Positions 37,731 through 46,037 of a stretch of 64,000 bases of DNA are shown one piece after another. The stretch covers positions 60,556 to 124,555 of the forward strand of contig CAMSSU010000001.1 of NCBI GenBank assembly GCA_947063485.1. The letters are read 5' to 3'. Each line of letters starts with the position of its first letter. The stretch's first letter is position 1. The notes beneath the pieces are model-generated. The model saw nothing but the letters and a program-made list of their open reading frames with translations, was not told the DNA's origin and ran no database searches. This DNA is from an uncultured Clostridia bacterium. GTDB lineage: Bacteria > Bacillota > Clostridia > Christensenellales > Christensenellaceae. A program made the position numbers and the translations under genes.

Positions 37731-38615
37731 CTACGCGTTGGCCTCGGGGGGCTCTGCCTGGGCCTTGTTTGCCCGCAGTGTCGAGTAGACCACAGCCCCC
37801 AGGATGATGGCCGCGCCAATGTAGTCGCGCAGGGCAGGCGCTTCGTGCAAAAAGAGGAAGGCGAAGAGCGTGCTGTAAATGGGCTCAAGGCAGCTGACGA
37901 TGCCGGCCATCCGCGCAGAGACATGCCGCAGTGAGGAAACATATAGGCTTTGGGCGATGCCGGTGAAAACCACGCCCAGCAGCGCCAGAAGGCCGATATC
38001 CCTCAGCGTCAGGGCCGGGCGGCAGACGAAGAGGAAAGGCAGCAGCGAGATGCAGGCAAATAGGTGCTCATAGAGACTGATCTGCATGCCCGAATATTTC
38101 CCGGTAAAGCGCTTGTTGCAAAGCGCCAAGATGGCATAGGTGAAGCCGGAGAAAATGCCCAGCAGGATTCCCTTGGTGGCCTGGTTTTCCAGCTTGAATT
38201 CCGGGACGACCACGGCAATCCCCGCAAAGACAACCAGCGCAATGATCACGTTTTCCAGCCGCAGTTTCTGCCGGAAAAAGAGCGGCTCCAGGAAGGTAAC
38301 GAATACGGGGAACGTGGAAAAAGCCAGCAGACCCAGCGCAACTGTCGAGAGCTGGATTGCCTCGTAAAAGGAGGCCCAGTGCACAGCCAGCAGCACGCCC
38401 AGCGCCGCCAGGCTGAGAAAATCCTTCCCGCCGTCCAGGCGAATGCGCTTGCGCCCGGCCAGCAGGATGAGCAGAAGCGCCAGCGAAGAAAAGAAAACGC
38501 GCCCCAGCGTGATGATCAGGGAAGGCAGGGCCAGCAGCTTTCCGAAAACGCCGGAAAGCGCGCAGAGAAACGTCCCCAGATGCAAATAAATCAAGCTCTT
38601 TTTATATGGATTCAT
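37731..38615 (-). CDS. EamA/DMT-superfamily transporter
   Basis: Ten-helix drug/metabolite transporter of 294 residues with two EamA halves. The first half includes LGRVFFSSLALLLILLAGR and the second ends VFTGIAQSLYVSSLRHVSARMAGIVSCLEPIYST (split over helices 8-9). Substrates of this family are usually exported metabolites or amino acids and cannot be told here. A LysR gene diverges from it, and that regulator probably controls it. GGAGAA precedes the ATG. Confidence 0.9.
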   Translation of the reverse strand: MNPYKKSLIYLHLGTFLCALSGVFGKLLALPSLIITLGRVFFSSLALLLILLAGRKRIRLDGGKDFLSLAALGVLLAVHWASFYEAIQLSTVALGLLAFSTFPVFVTFLEPLFFRQKLRLENVIIALVVFAGIAVVVPEFKLENQATKGILLGIFSGFTYAILALCNKRFTGKYSGMQISLYEHLFACISLLPFLFVCRPALTLRDIGLLALLGVVFTGIAQSLYVSSLRHVSARMAGIVSCLEPIYSTLFAFLFLHEAPALRDYIGAAIILGAVVYSTLRANKAQAEPPEANA

Positions 38616-38713
38616 GTTGTTCTCCTATCATTTCACGCTTGCAAGCGGGTTTTGCACCCGGGCTTGCAGCGGCAATGAGATTATTATACAATGAGAAAAA
38701 AGATAAGTAAACT

Positions 38714-38749
38714 GAATGTGTCGAATAGACTGCATTCTAATTATGAATG
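38714..38749. promoter_or_regulatory. LysR-type operator candidate
   Basis: CATTC at 38733-38737 and GAATG at 38745-38749 form a dyad with an AT spacer of 7 nt; a further GAATG lies at 38714-38718. This is between the divergent EamA and LysR genes, as expected for a LysR-type binding region. Confidence 0.5.
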
Positions 38750-38762
38750 ATAGGAGCAGAGC

Positions 38763-39644
38763 ATGGATACGATAAAATATAGAGCACTGCTGGAGACCAT
38801 CGCCCAAGGCAGCCTGACCAAAGCCGCTAAAACGCTGGGCTATTCCCAGCCAGGCATCAGCCATATGATCCGCGCCCTGGAGCAGGAGTTTGGCTTTGGG
38901 CTGCTGCGGCGGGGCAAGGATGCGGTTTTGCCCACGGAGAACGCGGAAAAGCTTCTGCCCTATCTGCGGCAGATCGAGCGCGGTGAGCGAAGTGTCCTGG
39001 AGCTGGCCGCCAAAATTTCCGGAGCGGAGGAGGGCGCCGTGCGCATCGGAGCTTTTTACAGCGTCTCCATGCATTGGCTGCCCAGGGTGATCGGGCGCTT
39101 TTCCCAGGCATATCCCGGCATCTCCATTCAGCTCTCGGAAGGCAACCGTGGGGAAGTCTGGCGCTGGCTGGTGCAGGGAGAGATCGATTTGGGCTTTTTC
39201 TCTGCGCCGGTGCCTGAAGGGTTTGATTTTTTCCCCATTGCGGAGGATCCCGTCATGGCGGTTCTGCCTGAAAACCACCCGCTGTGCAAATTGGAGAAAG
39301 TTCCCGCAGAGCTTCTCACAAAAGAGCCGTTCATAAGCCCCTGCGAAGGAGCGGATGAGGAAGTGGAGCGGGTCATCAGAGAGGAAGGGCTAAGCCAGCC
39401 GCAGATCCGCTATCGCATCAAAGGCGATGAGACGATTTTTTCCATGGTGGAGGCCGGTCTTGGGGTAACGCTCATGTCGCGTCTGCTGGCGGAAAAAACC
39501 CGGGCGGAGGTGCAGATTCGCCCGCTGGAGCAGGAGCACTGCCGGGTTTTGGGCATCGCAGCCCGGCAGGGCGAGCAGCTCTCCCCGGCGGCGCGGCGCT
39601 TTTTGGAGGCGGCGGCAGAGCAGCTGCAACGAGAATATAGTTGA
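38763..39644 (+). CDS. LysR-family transcriptional regulator
   Basis: A 293-residue regulator with an N-terminal winged helix (ALLETIAQGSLTKAAKTLGYSQPGISHMIRALE across residues 9-41) and a periplasmic-binding-type effector domain starting with VRIGAFYSVS near residue 96. It is transcribed away from the EamA transporter gene, so a self-contained sensor/exporter pair is likely. The effector is unknown. AGGAG lies upstream of its ATG. Confidence 0.92.
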   Translation: MDTIKYRALLETIAQGSLTKAAKTLGYSQPGISHMIRALEQEFGFGLLRRGKDAVLPTENAEKLLPYLRQIERGERSVLELAAKISGAEEGAVRIGAFYSVSMHWLPRVIGRFSQAYPGISIQLSEGNRGEVWRWLVQGEIDLGFFSAPVPEGFDFFPIAEDPVMAVLPENHPLCKLEKVPAELLTKEPFISPCEGADEEVERVIREEGLSQPQIRYRIKGDETIFSMVEAGLGVTLMSRLLAEKTRAEVQIRPLEQEHCRVLGIAARQGEQLSPAARRFLEAAAEQLQREYS

Positions 39645-39669
39645 CAAATCCGGGTGGGTGTAAGACAAT
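39641..39669 (+). promoter_or_regulatory. Promoter candidate of pduL
   Basis: Perfect TTGACA at 39641-39646, overlapping the LysR stop, and GACAAT at 39664-39669, spacer 17 nt. Confidence 0.55.
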
Positions 39670-39706
39670 AAAATTATCAAAAGGGATGTCACATAAGGAG
39701 GAAACT

Positions 39707-40285
39707 ATGTCCGAAAAATCTTTTTTAGTTGAAGTGTCGGCGCGTCATGTGCACCTGACCCAGGAAGATGTTGAAAAGCTCTTTGGCGCAGGCAAGACGC
39801 TCACATATGTCCGCGATCTTTCCCAGCCGGGGCAGTTTGTCTGCGAAGAGCGCGTGGAGATCGTCGGGCCCAAGCGCTCGATCGCCAATGTCGTCATTTT
39901 AGGGCCGACCCGCCCGGCCAGCCAGGTGGAGGTCTCCCTGACGGACTGCTTCACGCTGGGCGCCATCGGGCCGGTGCGCGAGAGCGGCGATTTGGCGGGC
40001 AGCGCCTCCATCAAGCTCAAAGGGCCGGCAGGCGAAGTGGAGCTTTCCGAGGGCCTGATCGTGGCAAAGCGGCATATCCATATGACGCCGGAAGATGCAG
40101 AGCGTCTGGGCGTGCAGGATAAGGAGATCGTCCAGGTGAAGGTGGATACGGATCGCCCGGTGATCTTCGGAGACTGCGTTGTGCGCGTCAGCCCGAAATT
40201 TGCGCTGGCCATGCATGTGGATACAGACGAGGCCAACGCCTCCCTCATTGCCAGAAATGGCTGCCAGGGCGAAATCGTCAAATAA
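39707..40285 (+). CDS. pduL: Phosphate propanoyltransferase/phosphotransacetylase PduL
   Basis: Converts acyl-CoA and phosphate to acyl-phosphate and CoA. The ATG at 39707 follows AAGGAGG by 5 nt and gives 192 residues. The two metal-binding histidine motifs are SARHVHL (about 10-16) and AKRHIHM (about 121-127), one in each beta-barrel half. No microcompartment shell genes or encapsulation peptide are seen, so it likely serves as the general phosphotransacetylase that makes acetyl-phosphate from the acetyl-CoA of PFOR. Confidence 0.95.
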   Translation: MSEKSFLVEVSARHVHLTQEDVEKLFGAGKTLTYVRDLSQPGQFVCEERVEIVGPKRSIANVVILGPTRPASQVEVSLTDCFTLGAIGPVRESGDLAGSASIKLKGPAGEVELSEGLIVAKRHIHMTPEDAERLGVQDKEIVQVKVDTDRPVIFGDCVVRVSPKFALAMHVDTDEANASLIARNGCQGEIVK

Positions 40286-40298
40286 GGGAGCCAGAATG

Positions 40299-40325
40299 AA
40301 GCCGGGAAGTTTCCCGGCTTTTTTT
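40299..40325 (+). terminator. Terminator of pduL
   Basis: AAGCCGGGAA at 40299-40308 pairs with TTCCCGGCTT at 40311-40320, then five T. Confidence 0.9.
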
Positions 40326-40514
40326 GTAGGCAAACTCTGCGCCTGCCAGCCGGCAAAAAACTTTAAAAAATGAGGAAAACAGAGGGATTGTTCACAGTTT
40401 ATATTTAAATTGGCTGAAAAATGGACTTATTTCCTTGGTAGAATAGAGACTGTAAAGAAGAAGCAAGCACAAAAATTCTTCATCATCATTTTTCCTTTCT
40501 TTCCTCTTAGGGTA
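40326..40514. other. Non-coding stretch, possible small RNA
   Basis: No gene. A TAGAAT box lies at about 40439, followed by about 70 nt of A/C-rich then pyrimidine-rich sequence that leads into the plus-strand terminator at 40515-40543. The upstream promoter half is poor. Confidence 0.3.
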
Positions 40515-40543
40515 GGGGCTGCCCCAGCCGGCAGCTCCTTTTT
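40515..40543 (+). terminator. Plus-strand terminator with no gene in front
   Basis: GGGGCTGCC at 40515-40523 pairs with GGCAGCTCC at 40530-40538 (one G-T), then five T. It lies 190 nt after the pduL terminator. Confidence 0.7.
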
Positions 40544-40546
40544 CCT

Positions 40547-40583
40547 AAAAAAAGAGCCGGGCATTTGCCTAGCTCTTTTTTTT
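40547..40583. terminator. Terminator of the alkD gene
   Basis: AAAAAAAGAGC and GCTCTTTTTTTT pair, with an inner GGCA/TGCC stem; symmetric, used by the minus-strand gene ending at 40598. Confidence 0.8.
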
Positions 40584-40597
40584 GCGCAGCGCGCCTG

Positions 40598-41299
40598 CTA
40601 TTTTGCGTTTTGTGCCCGGAGCTCGCGCAGTTCCTGCTTGAGAGCCGGCGAAACCCGGAAGGATTCCAGTGCCTTTTGGATGGTTTTGCGATAGGTGAAA
40701 TCGTCCAGCGGGGCGGTTTTCAGGCAGTGCATGGCCTGGGATGGGAATTTGGCCAGCGCCGTAGCCAGAAGCCAGGCAACGGCCATTTTCGCATAGTAGG
40801 CGGGATGTGAGAAGCGGGATACCAGCTCAAGCACGGCGTCGATATACTCCTCCGTCAAGAAGAAATCCAGCAGCATGACATAGCCAAACCGCGCCTCGAA
40901 TTCCTTTTGGCTGCCGCAGTAGGGCCGCACAAAGGAAAAGACCATCTCCCTATTTTTTGCAGAAAACTTGAGCCCGGCGCAGAAACTATCGCAGATGGAC
41001 CAACTATCGATTTGGGGAATGAAAGCCTGGATGCGGGAAATGCGCTCTTCCGGGCTGATCTGAACCGCGCCGATGATCATGCCGCGCAGCATGATCTCCT
41101 CGAAATAATCCCTGGGCGCGGCGGCCAGGTAATCCGCCCAGCCATCCGAGCGGGCAATCTCCTTTGCCAGCGCCCGCAGGGCCGGCAGGCGCACGCCCAG
41201 CATGCGCTCTTCGCCCGGGATGAGCGCCGCGGAAAATTTCTGGAACTCCGGCTCACTGAGCGCAAAAAGCCGCTCTCTTATCTGGCGAACAAACTCCAT
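40598..41299 (-). CDS. DNA alkylation repair protein, AlkD-like
   Basis: HEAT-repeat DNA glycosylase-like protein of 233 residues that removes bulky or cationic alkylated purines in characterised members. The helical repeats are visible, with the family segments GVRLPALRALAKEI (about 35-48), EEIMLRGMIIG and IDSWSICDSFCAGLKF (about 96-111), and YYAKMAVAWLLATAL (about 166-180). GGAGGAGAG precedes the ATG. No adaptive-response partner lies nearby. Confidence 0.88.
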   Translation of the reverse strand: MEFVRQIRERLFALSEPEFQKFSAALIPGEERMLGVRLPALRALAKEIARSDGWADYLAAAPRDYFEEIMLRGMIIGAVQISPEERISRIQAFIPQIDSWSICDSFCAGLKFSAKNREMVFSFVRPYCGSQKEFEARFGYVMLLDFFLTEEYIDAVLELVSRFSHPAYYAKMAVAWLLATALAKFPSQAMHCLKTAPLDDFTYRKTIQKALESFRVSPALKQELRELRAQNAK

Positions 41300-41311
41300 C
41301 TCTCCTCCAAA

Positions 41312-41725
41312 CTATAAAATCAAGAGAAAGGTTCCGGCAGTGATAAAGCCGCCGCCCAGCAGAGCATTCCAATCCAGTTTCTCCTTTAAAATCAAAAAGG
41401 AGAGGGCCATGCTGATGACGACGCTGAACTTATCTACCGGGATGACCTTGCTGGCCTCGCCGATTTGCAGGGCCCTATAGTAGCAGAGCCAGGACAGCCC
41501 GGTGGCGATGCCGGATAAGACGAGAAAGACCCAGCTTTTCCCCGTGATATGCGGGATCTCTGCCTGCTTGCCCGTAAAAAGCACAATTGCCCAGGCCATA
41601 ACCAGCACGACAGCCGTGCGGATGGCCGTGGCGAGATTGGAATTGAGCTGCTGGATGCCCAGCTTTGCGAGAATGGAAGTCAGCGCGGCAAACAGCGCCG
41701 AGAGCAGTGCATAGACAGCCCACAT
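41312..41725 (-). CDS. Half-size EamA-family membrane protein
   Basis: A 137-residue protein with about five hydrophobic helices forming a single EamA unit; such proteins presumably work as dimers. The ATG at 41725 sits 6-7 nt after CGGAGG; an in-frame ATG at 41749 overlaps the trmO stop by 4 nt and is possible. The C-terminal IPVDKFSVVISMALSFLILKEKL is typical of the family. Substrate unknown. Confidence 0.82.
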   Translation of the reverse strand: MWAVYALLSALFAALTSILAKLGIQQLNSNLATAIRTAVVLVMAWAIVLFTGKQAEIPHITGKSWVFLVLSGIATGLSWLCYYRALQIGEASKVIPVDKFSVVISMALSFLILKEKLDWNALLGGGFITAGTFLLIL

Positions 41726-41745
41726 ATGGTTTCCTCCGATGTGTT

Positions 41746-42243
41746 TCATGTTCCTCTCTGCTCCTCAAAAGAGGGGCCTGCCTCGCGCTCCCAATCGTAT
41801 GCCGCGGATTCCTCCAGGCTTTTTGGCCAGTGGGCAGACCAGGCCGGGCCGGCCGGATGCTCCACGCGATCCGAGCTTGGCGCATAGGGCTTGATATCCA
41901 GGATGGGCGATCCATCCTCCGCGTCGCAGTTTTCCAGCCAGATGAGGCCGGCATCCGCATCCAGCGCCAGAATGCGGCAGCAGGTCAGCGCGATGGGGTT
42001 GGGGCGATGCGGCGAGCGCGTCGCAAAAACGCCCAGCTCCTCGGGCGCCCCAAGATAAGGGCAGCGAGCGTGCAGCTGGCCGCGGCTCTTGGCATCATCC
42101 GCGCCGGAAAACCACCAGATCAGCTGCAAATGGCTATACGCGCAAAGGCCGGCAATGCCTGGCGCATAAGCTGGATAAAGCCACGCGGCAACTTTGCCTC
42201 CGCACCGGGCAATCTCGCCGATGGGATAAACGCGGAGCTGCAT
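41746..42243 (-). CDS. trmO: TrmO/TsaA-like tRNA methyltransferase
   Basis: Probably N6-methylates threonylcarbamoyl-adenosine at tRNA position 37. The 165-residue protein begins with the beta-strand VYPIGEIA and carries the conserved RSPHRPNPIALT block (about residues 76-87), followed by LLDIKPY-type sequence (ILDIKPYAP). It lies in a compact minus-strand group, 1 nt after the C_GCAxxG_C_C gene. The C-terminal domain of larger TrmO proteins is short here. Confidence 0.85.
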   Translation of the reverse strand: MQLRVYPIGEIARCGGKVAAWLYPAYAPGIAGLCAYSHLQLIWWFSGADDAKSRGQLHARCPYLGAPEELGVFATRSPHRPNPIALTCCRILALDADAGLIWLENCDAEDGSPILDIKPYAPSSDRVEHPAGPAWSAHWPKSLEESAAYDWEREAGPSFEEQRGT

Positions 42244-42244
42244 A

Positions 42245-42661
42245 CTATTGGCGCTGTTTGCGCATTTCCAGATACTCGGTCAGCAGTTTTGCCGCATCTT
42301 CCACGCATCCCGGGCAGCTGCGCAGGGGTTTCTCGCATTTGAGCTCCCGGCAGAGCACGGAGGTGTTCATCTCCTCGAATTTTTTGGTCAGCTCACGGAC
42401 GTCGGCATACGTCTCCATTTTGGATTTGGTGGGGTTTTGCAGGTCCGCCGCGCAGTTGGCCAGGCCCATGATGATATAAGCACCCGTTACCGCGCCGCAG
42501 ACGCCGCCCATCTTGCCCATGCCGCCGCCAAAAGCCTCGGCAACCCGGAAGCCATCCACTTCGGAAAGGCCGAAATCCTCGCAGAACGCGCAGACGACGG
42601 CCTGCGTGCAGTTATACTTTTTCTTTGCGAAATTTTCTACCGCCAGTTGAACTTTATCCAT
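42245..42661 (-). CDS. C_GCAxxG_C_C-family redox protein
   Basis: A 138-residue protein of a cysteine-rich family named for its motif. Visible cysteines are in YNCTQAVVCAFC (about 16-27), GGVCGAVTG (about 53-61), NCAAD and the C-terminal SCPGCVEDAA (about 114-123). A redox or metal-cluster role is usual to assume but not shown. It sits between the MmcQ/YjbR-type gene and trmO with only 1-2 nt gaps. Confidence 0.88.
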   Translation of the reverse strand: MDKVQLAVENFAKKKYNCTQAVVCAFCEDFGLSEVDGFRVAEAFGGGMGKMGGVCGAVTGAYIIMGLANCAADLQNPTKSKMETYADVRELTKKFEEMNTSVLCRELKCEKPLRSCPGCVEDAAKLLTEYLEMRKQRQ

Positions 42662-42663
42662 TT

Positions 42664-43041
42664 TTATTTCTCCTCTTTTTCTAAAATTTCCGCCTGTGCT
42701 TTTTTGGAAAGCGAGCGCAGGACGGTTTGATATGCAGTTTCAATCAGTTTGCGAAGCGTATCTTCAGGCACGCCGCCAAAAAGATAGACGGAATTCCAAT
42801 GCTCTTTGTTCATATAGTAGCCGGGCACGATGATGCCGGCATATTGCTCCCGCAGAGCATATCCCTGCTCTGGGGGCAGCTTGAGCGTCAGAATCGGGCG
42901 GCCCTCTTTATCGCCGCCGCGCATGGCATACATCTTTCCGCCCACGAGATAGCGCCAGGCATGCCACTCCTCTTTATAATCCTGCTGTGTGCCCTTTTGG
43001 GCAAGGCAGCGCGCTTCGATGAGTTTATCTATTTGCTCCAT
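42664..43041 (-). CDS. MmcQ/YjbR-family protein
   Basis: A 125-residue DNA-binding-fold (CyaY-like) domain protein. Typical features are KEEWHAWRYLVGGKMYAM (about 23-40) with ILTLKLPPE and HWNSVYL (about 81-87). Members occur alone or fused to regulators; the function is unclear. It is 6 nt after pepT and 2 nt before the next gene, so the minus-strand genes from pepT to the half-size EamA gene form one operon. Confidence 0.85.
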   Translation of the reverse strand: MEQIDKLIEARCLAQKGTQQDYKEEWHAWRYLVGGKMYAMRGGDKEGRPILTLKLPPEQGYALREQYAGIIVPGYYMNKEHWNSVYLFGGVPEDTLRKLIETAYQTVLRSLSKKAQAEILEKEEK

Positions 43042-43047
43042 ATGCTG

Positions 43048-44265
43048 CTACTCCAGCGCGCCGTAGACGAGATTCAGCAGAATCTGCGTGGTCTTTTCCA
43101 TGCTCTGCACGGAGATATACTCATAGCGCCCATGGAAGTTGTGCCCGCCTGTGCAGAGGTTGGGGCAGGGAAGGCCCATGAAGGAGAGCGTCGCGCCGTC
43201 TGTACCCCCGCGGATGGGCTGAATCTTCGGCTGAACGCCGGCCTTTTGCATGGCGGCCTTGGCGCGATCTATAATTTCCATATGCGGGAGGATTTTTTCC
43301 TTCATATTGGCATAGCGGTCTGCCACGGCCACCTCAAACGTGCCCTGGCCGTACTTCTCGTTCAAGAATGCCCCGATGGAGCAGAAGAGCTGTTTCTTCT
43401 GCTGGTATTTCTGCGCATCGTGATCCCGGATGATATAGAGAAGCTCTGCCTGCTCGACATCGCCGCGCATATCCGTCAGGTGATAGAAGCCCTCATAGCC
43501 CTCGGTATTGGCGGGGATCTCGAAGGAGGGCAGCATGGCGTTAAACTCCATGGCCATCAGCATGGCATTTTTCATCTGGCCCTTGGCCACGCCTGGGTGA
43601 ATATTGCGCCCATGCACCAGCACTTTGGCATCTGCGCCGTTGAAGTTTTCATACTCCAGCTCGCCCAGCTCGCCGCCGTCCACGGTGTAGGCGTAATCTG
43701 CGCCGAAATGGGGCACGCGGAAGGCATCCGGCCCGCGGCCAATCTCCTCATCCGGCGTGAAGGCCAGCTTCACTTCGCCGTGCGGCGCATCGCCCTCGAG
43801 CAGCGCCTCGGCGGCGGAGAGAATTTCCGCGATGCCGGCTTTATCGTCTGCGCCCAGCAGCGTCGTGCCGTCGGTAACGACCAGGCTATCCCCTTTGTAT
43901 TTGAGCAGATCCGGGTATTGATTCGGGCTGAGCAGAATATTTTTTTCCGCGTTCAGCAGAATATCGCCGCCGTCATACTGCTCCACAACCCGCGCCTTGA
44001 TGTTGCCGCAGGGGACGTCCGAGACCGTATCCATATGGGCGATCAGGCCGATTTTGGGCGCGGGCTTCTGTGTGTTGGCCGGGATGCTCCCGTAGACATA
44101 GCCCTGCTCGTCCATATGCGCATCCGAGATGCCCATTTGCAGCATCTCCGAAACGAGAAACTGCCCCAAAGCCTTCTGCTTTTCCGTGCTGGGGATGGCG
44201 GGAGAAGCGGCGTCGGAGCCTGTATCGAAAGAGACATATTTCAAAAAACGATCTAATACGTGCAT
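43048..44265 (-). CDS. pepT: Peptidase T (tripeptidase)
   Basis: Zinc aminotripeptidase that releases the N-terminal residue of tripeptides in the cytosol. The 405-residue protein has the M20 metal motifs: HMDT near residue 77, GADDKAG (about 140-146), EEIGRG (about 176-181), and the dimerisation domain in the middle. The C-terminal RGGTDGATLSFMGLPCPNLCTGGHNFHGRYE (split over about 354-385) is characteristic of PepT. First gene of a five-gene minus-strand operon. Confidence 0.95.
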   Translation of the reverse strand: MHVLDRFLKYVSFDTGSDAASPAIPSTEKQKALGQFLVSEMLQMGISDAHMDEQGYVYGSIPANTQKPAPKIGLIAHMDTVSDVPCGNIKARVVEQYDGGDILLNAEKNILLSPNQYPDLLKYKGDSLVVTDGTTLLGADDKAGIAEILSAAEALLEGDAPHGEVKLAFTPDEEIGRGPDAFRVPHFGADYAYTVDGGELGELEYENFNGADAKVLVHGRNIHPGVAKGQMKNAMLMAMEFNAMLPSFEIPANTEGYEGFYHLTDMRGDVEQAELLYIIRDHDAQKYQQKKQLFCSIGAFLNEKYGQGTFEVAVADRYANMKEKILPHMEIIDRAKAAMQKAGVQPKIQPIRGGTDGATLSFMGLPCPNLCTGGHNFHGRYEYISVQSMEKTTQILLNLVYGALE

Positions 44266-44387
44266 CTGTTATCCCTCCTGGAATTTCTTTCTTCATTATA
44301 GCATAGCAAGAAGGGAAGAGAAAGCGGGCGCGGATACAATTTTGCAGGCGGCGGGGCAAAGTAAATGTCAAAGACTGTAAATTTTGC

Positions 44388-44416
44388 TTGGAAGCCACCC
44401 GCATTTGCGTTATACT
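44388..44416 (+). promoter_or_regulatory. Promoter of the membrane-protein gene at 44455
   Basis: TTGGAA at 44388-44393 and TATACT at 44411-44416, spacer 17 nt. Confidence 0.6.
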
Positions 44417-44454
44417 AGGGAGGAGAAAATTGCACAAATCACGGAGGGATTTTT

Positions 44455-45411
44455 ATGGATGCAGCACTCAAACGGTTTGCAGCCGAAAATGGGATGAAGA
44501 TGGCAAAAGGCTGTGCTTACGGAGAGCTGGGCGGGTTTCTCGTCACGCTTTCCAATCAGGATAATCTCCGCAGCCTGTATCTCAACTATAGGGCAGGCGC
44601 GGATGTTCCGGAGGAAAACGAGAGAAGGGGCCGGCTGGATGCGTTTTTGGCGTCGGTAAAGGCGCAGGGCAATGTGCTCGGCTACAATGTTTTTAGCGAT
44701 GGCGTTCAGATGAGCTTCCGCGGCACGGGCAAGGGCATGGCGAGCCTGCGGGCGTTGCTGCCCCAGCTTCTAGGCGCGCTGGCGCAGGATGGGTTCGTCG
44801 GAACGGCCTGCTGCAGCAGATGCGGGGGAGCCACAGATGGAACCGAGAAAATCGTCCTGCGGGACGGCAAGGCGCAGCTGATGCACGAAGCATGCATTAC
44901 GGCTCTGGCAGATGAACAGCGGGAAGCCGTTCAGCAGCAGAGCCACAGCGGCAATAACTACTGGATGGGTCTGCTGGGCGCGGTTCTGGGCACGCTGGTC
45001 GGCCTGATTCCCTGGGTGCTGATCGCCCGGATGGGATATTTCGCCAGCATCGCGGGCTTTTTAATTGGTCTTTGTGCCAAAAAGGGCTACGAGCTGTTCC
45101 GGGGCAAGCTGGGCCGCCCCAAGCTGGTGGCGCTCATCGTCTGCTCGGTCTTAGGCGTGGTTTTGGCGCAGTATGTGGATGTTTGGATTCAGGTCGCCAT
45201 CGAGCTGGACGGCTATTTCTTCAGCTTTGGGGAGCTCACCAGCATCACGACGCAGCTGATTCTAACCGAGCCCGAAGTGCTCACGCCCTTCCTGCTCAAC
45301 TTGGTGCTGGGCCTGGTATTCGCTTTGGCTGGGCTCTGGGGCGTGTTTGCGCAGACCAAGCAGGAAGTGGATATGGCATCCGGCAAGATGACGGTGCTGG
45401 ACCGCAACTAA
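44455..45411 (+). CDS. Hypothetical membrane protein with Cys-pair N-terminal domain
   Basis: Not recognised. The 318-residue protein has a soluble N-terminal half (about 1-155) with a short zinc-ribbon-like CCSRCGG near residue 121 and a later Cys, and a C-terminal half with four hydrophobic helices (about 168-186, 190-205, 222-240 and 274-300). An acidic region lies between helices 3 and 4. It resembles conserved hypothetical proteins of Clostridia in layout only. It has its own promoter and terminator. Confidence 0.7.
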   Translation: MDAALKRFAAENGMKMAKGCAYGELGGFLVTLSNQDNLRSLYLNYRAGADVPEENERRGRLDAFLASVKAQGNVLGYNVFSDGVQMSFRGTGKGMASLRALLPQLLGALAQDGFVGTACCSRCGGATDGTEKIVLRDGKAQLMHEACITALADEQREAVQQQSHSGNNYWMGLLGAVLGTLVGLIPWVLIARMGYFASIAGFLIGLCAKKGYELFRGKLGRPKLVALIVCSVLGVVLAQYVDVWIQVAIELDGYFFSFGELTSITTQLILTEPEVLTPFLLNLVLGLVFALAGLWGVFAQTKQEVDMASGKMTVLDRN

Positions 45412-45414
45412 GGC

Positions 45415-45443
45415 AAAAAGCAGGGCAGAAGCCCTGCTTTTTT
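45415..45443 (+). terminator. Terminator of the membrane-protein gene
   Basis: AAAAAGCAGGGC at 45415-45426 pairs with GCCCTGCTTTTTT from 45431. Confidence 0.9.
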
Positions 45444-45478
45444 GATGGCGGGAAAAGCGGAGCGCAACAGCGGGTTGC

Positions 45479-45507
45479 TTGGCCTCGGCGGGCGGCAGTA
45501 GTATAAT
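45479..45507 (+). promoter_or_regulatory. Promoter of the XRE/zinc-ribbon gene
   Basis: TTGGCC at 45479-45484 and perfect TATAAT at 45502-45507, spacer 17 nt, 19 nt before the start codon. Confidence 0.6.
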
Positions 45508-45526
45508 TCTCTATGAGGTGATGAGA

Positions 45527-45976
45527 ATGAATACAAAGGATGTTATTTTAGAGCTTAGAACCAAAAGCGGGATGTCTCAGGATGCTCTGGCAGAGAAGGC
45601 CTATGTTACCCGGCAGGCGGTATCCCGCTGGGAGAACGGCGAGACTGTGCCAAATACCGAGACGCTGAAGCTGCTTTCAAAGCTATTCGACGTCTCCATC
45701 AACACACTGCTGGGCTCTCCCCGCAAGCTGATTTGCCAATGCTGCGGCATGCCGCTGGAGGATTCCTCCATCAGCCGGGAAAAGGACGGCGCGTTCAACG
45801 AGGAATACTGCAAGTGGTGCTATGCGGATGGGAAATTTGTCTATACAAGCCTGGAAGAGCTGGTGGATTTCCTCGTGGGGCATATGGCGGGTGAGCAGTG
45901 GCCGCCCGAGCAGGCCCGGGCCTATTTTGAGGCGCAGTTGCCAAAGCTGAACCATTGGGCGCAGGCAAGGGAATAG
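45527..45976 (+). CDS. XRE-family regulator with C-terminal zinc-ribbon domain
   Basis: A 149-residue protein. Residues 5-60 form a lambda-repressor-type helix-turn-helix (SGMSQDALAEKAYVTRQAVSRWE across the two helices). After a short linker comes a zinc-ribbon domain with CQCCG (about 66-70) and CKWC (about 90-93), and a conserved tail WPPEQARAYFEAQLPKLNHW. The fusion is common in gut Clostridia; the signal and targets are unknown. GAGGTG 6 nt upstream supports the ATG at 45527. Confidence 0.88.
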   Translation: MNTKDVILELRTKSGMSQDALAEKAYVTRQAVSRWENGETVPNTETLKLLSKLFDVSINTLLGSPRKLICQCCGMPLEDSSISREKDGAFNEEYCKWCYADGKFVYTSLEELVDFLVGHMAGEQWPPEQARAYFEAQLPKLNHWAQARE

Positions 45977-45996
45977 GCCGGTATGGGCAGAGCAAT

Positions 45997-46036
45997 AAAA
46001 AAGCAAGGCAGCGATTGGAAGCGGCCTTGCTTTTTT
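45997..46036. terminator. Bidirectional terminator
   Basis: AAAAAAGCAAGGC at 45997-46009 pairs with GCCTTGCTTTTTT at 46024-46036; serves the XRE gene and the convergent ATPase gene. Confidence 0.9.
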
Positions 46037-46037
46037 A

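Noticed and set aside
39707..40285. Bacterial microcompartment locus, suggested by pduL
   Set aside because: No shell-protein genes or signature enzymes flank it; a stand-alone phosphotransacetylase role is simpler.
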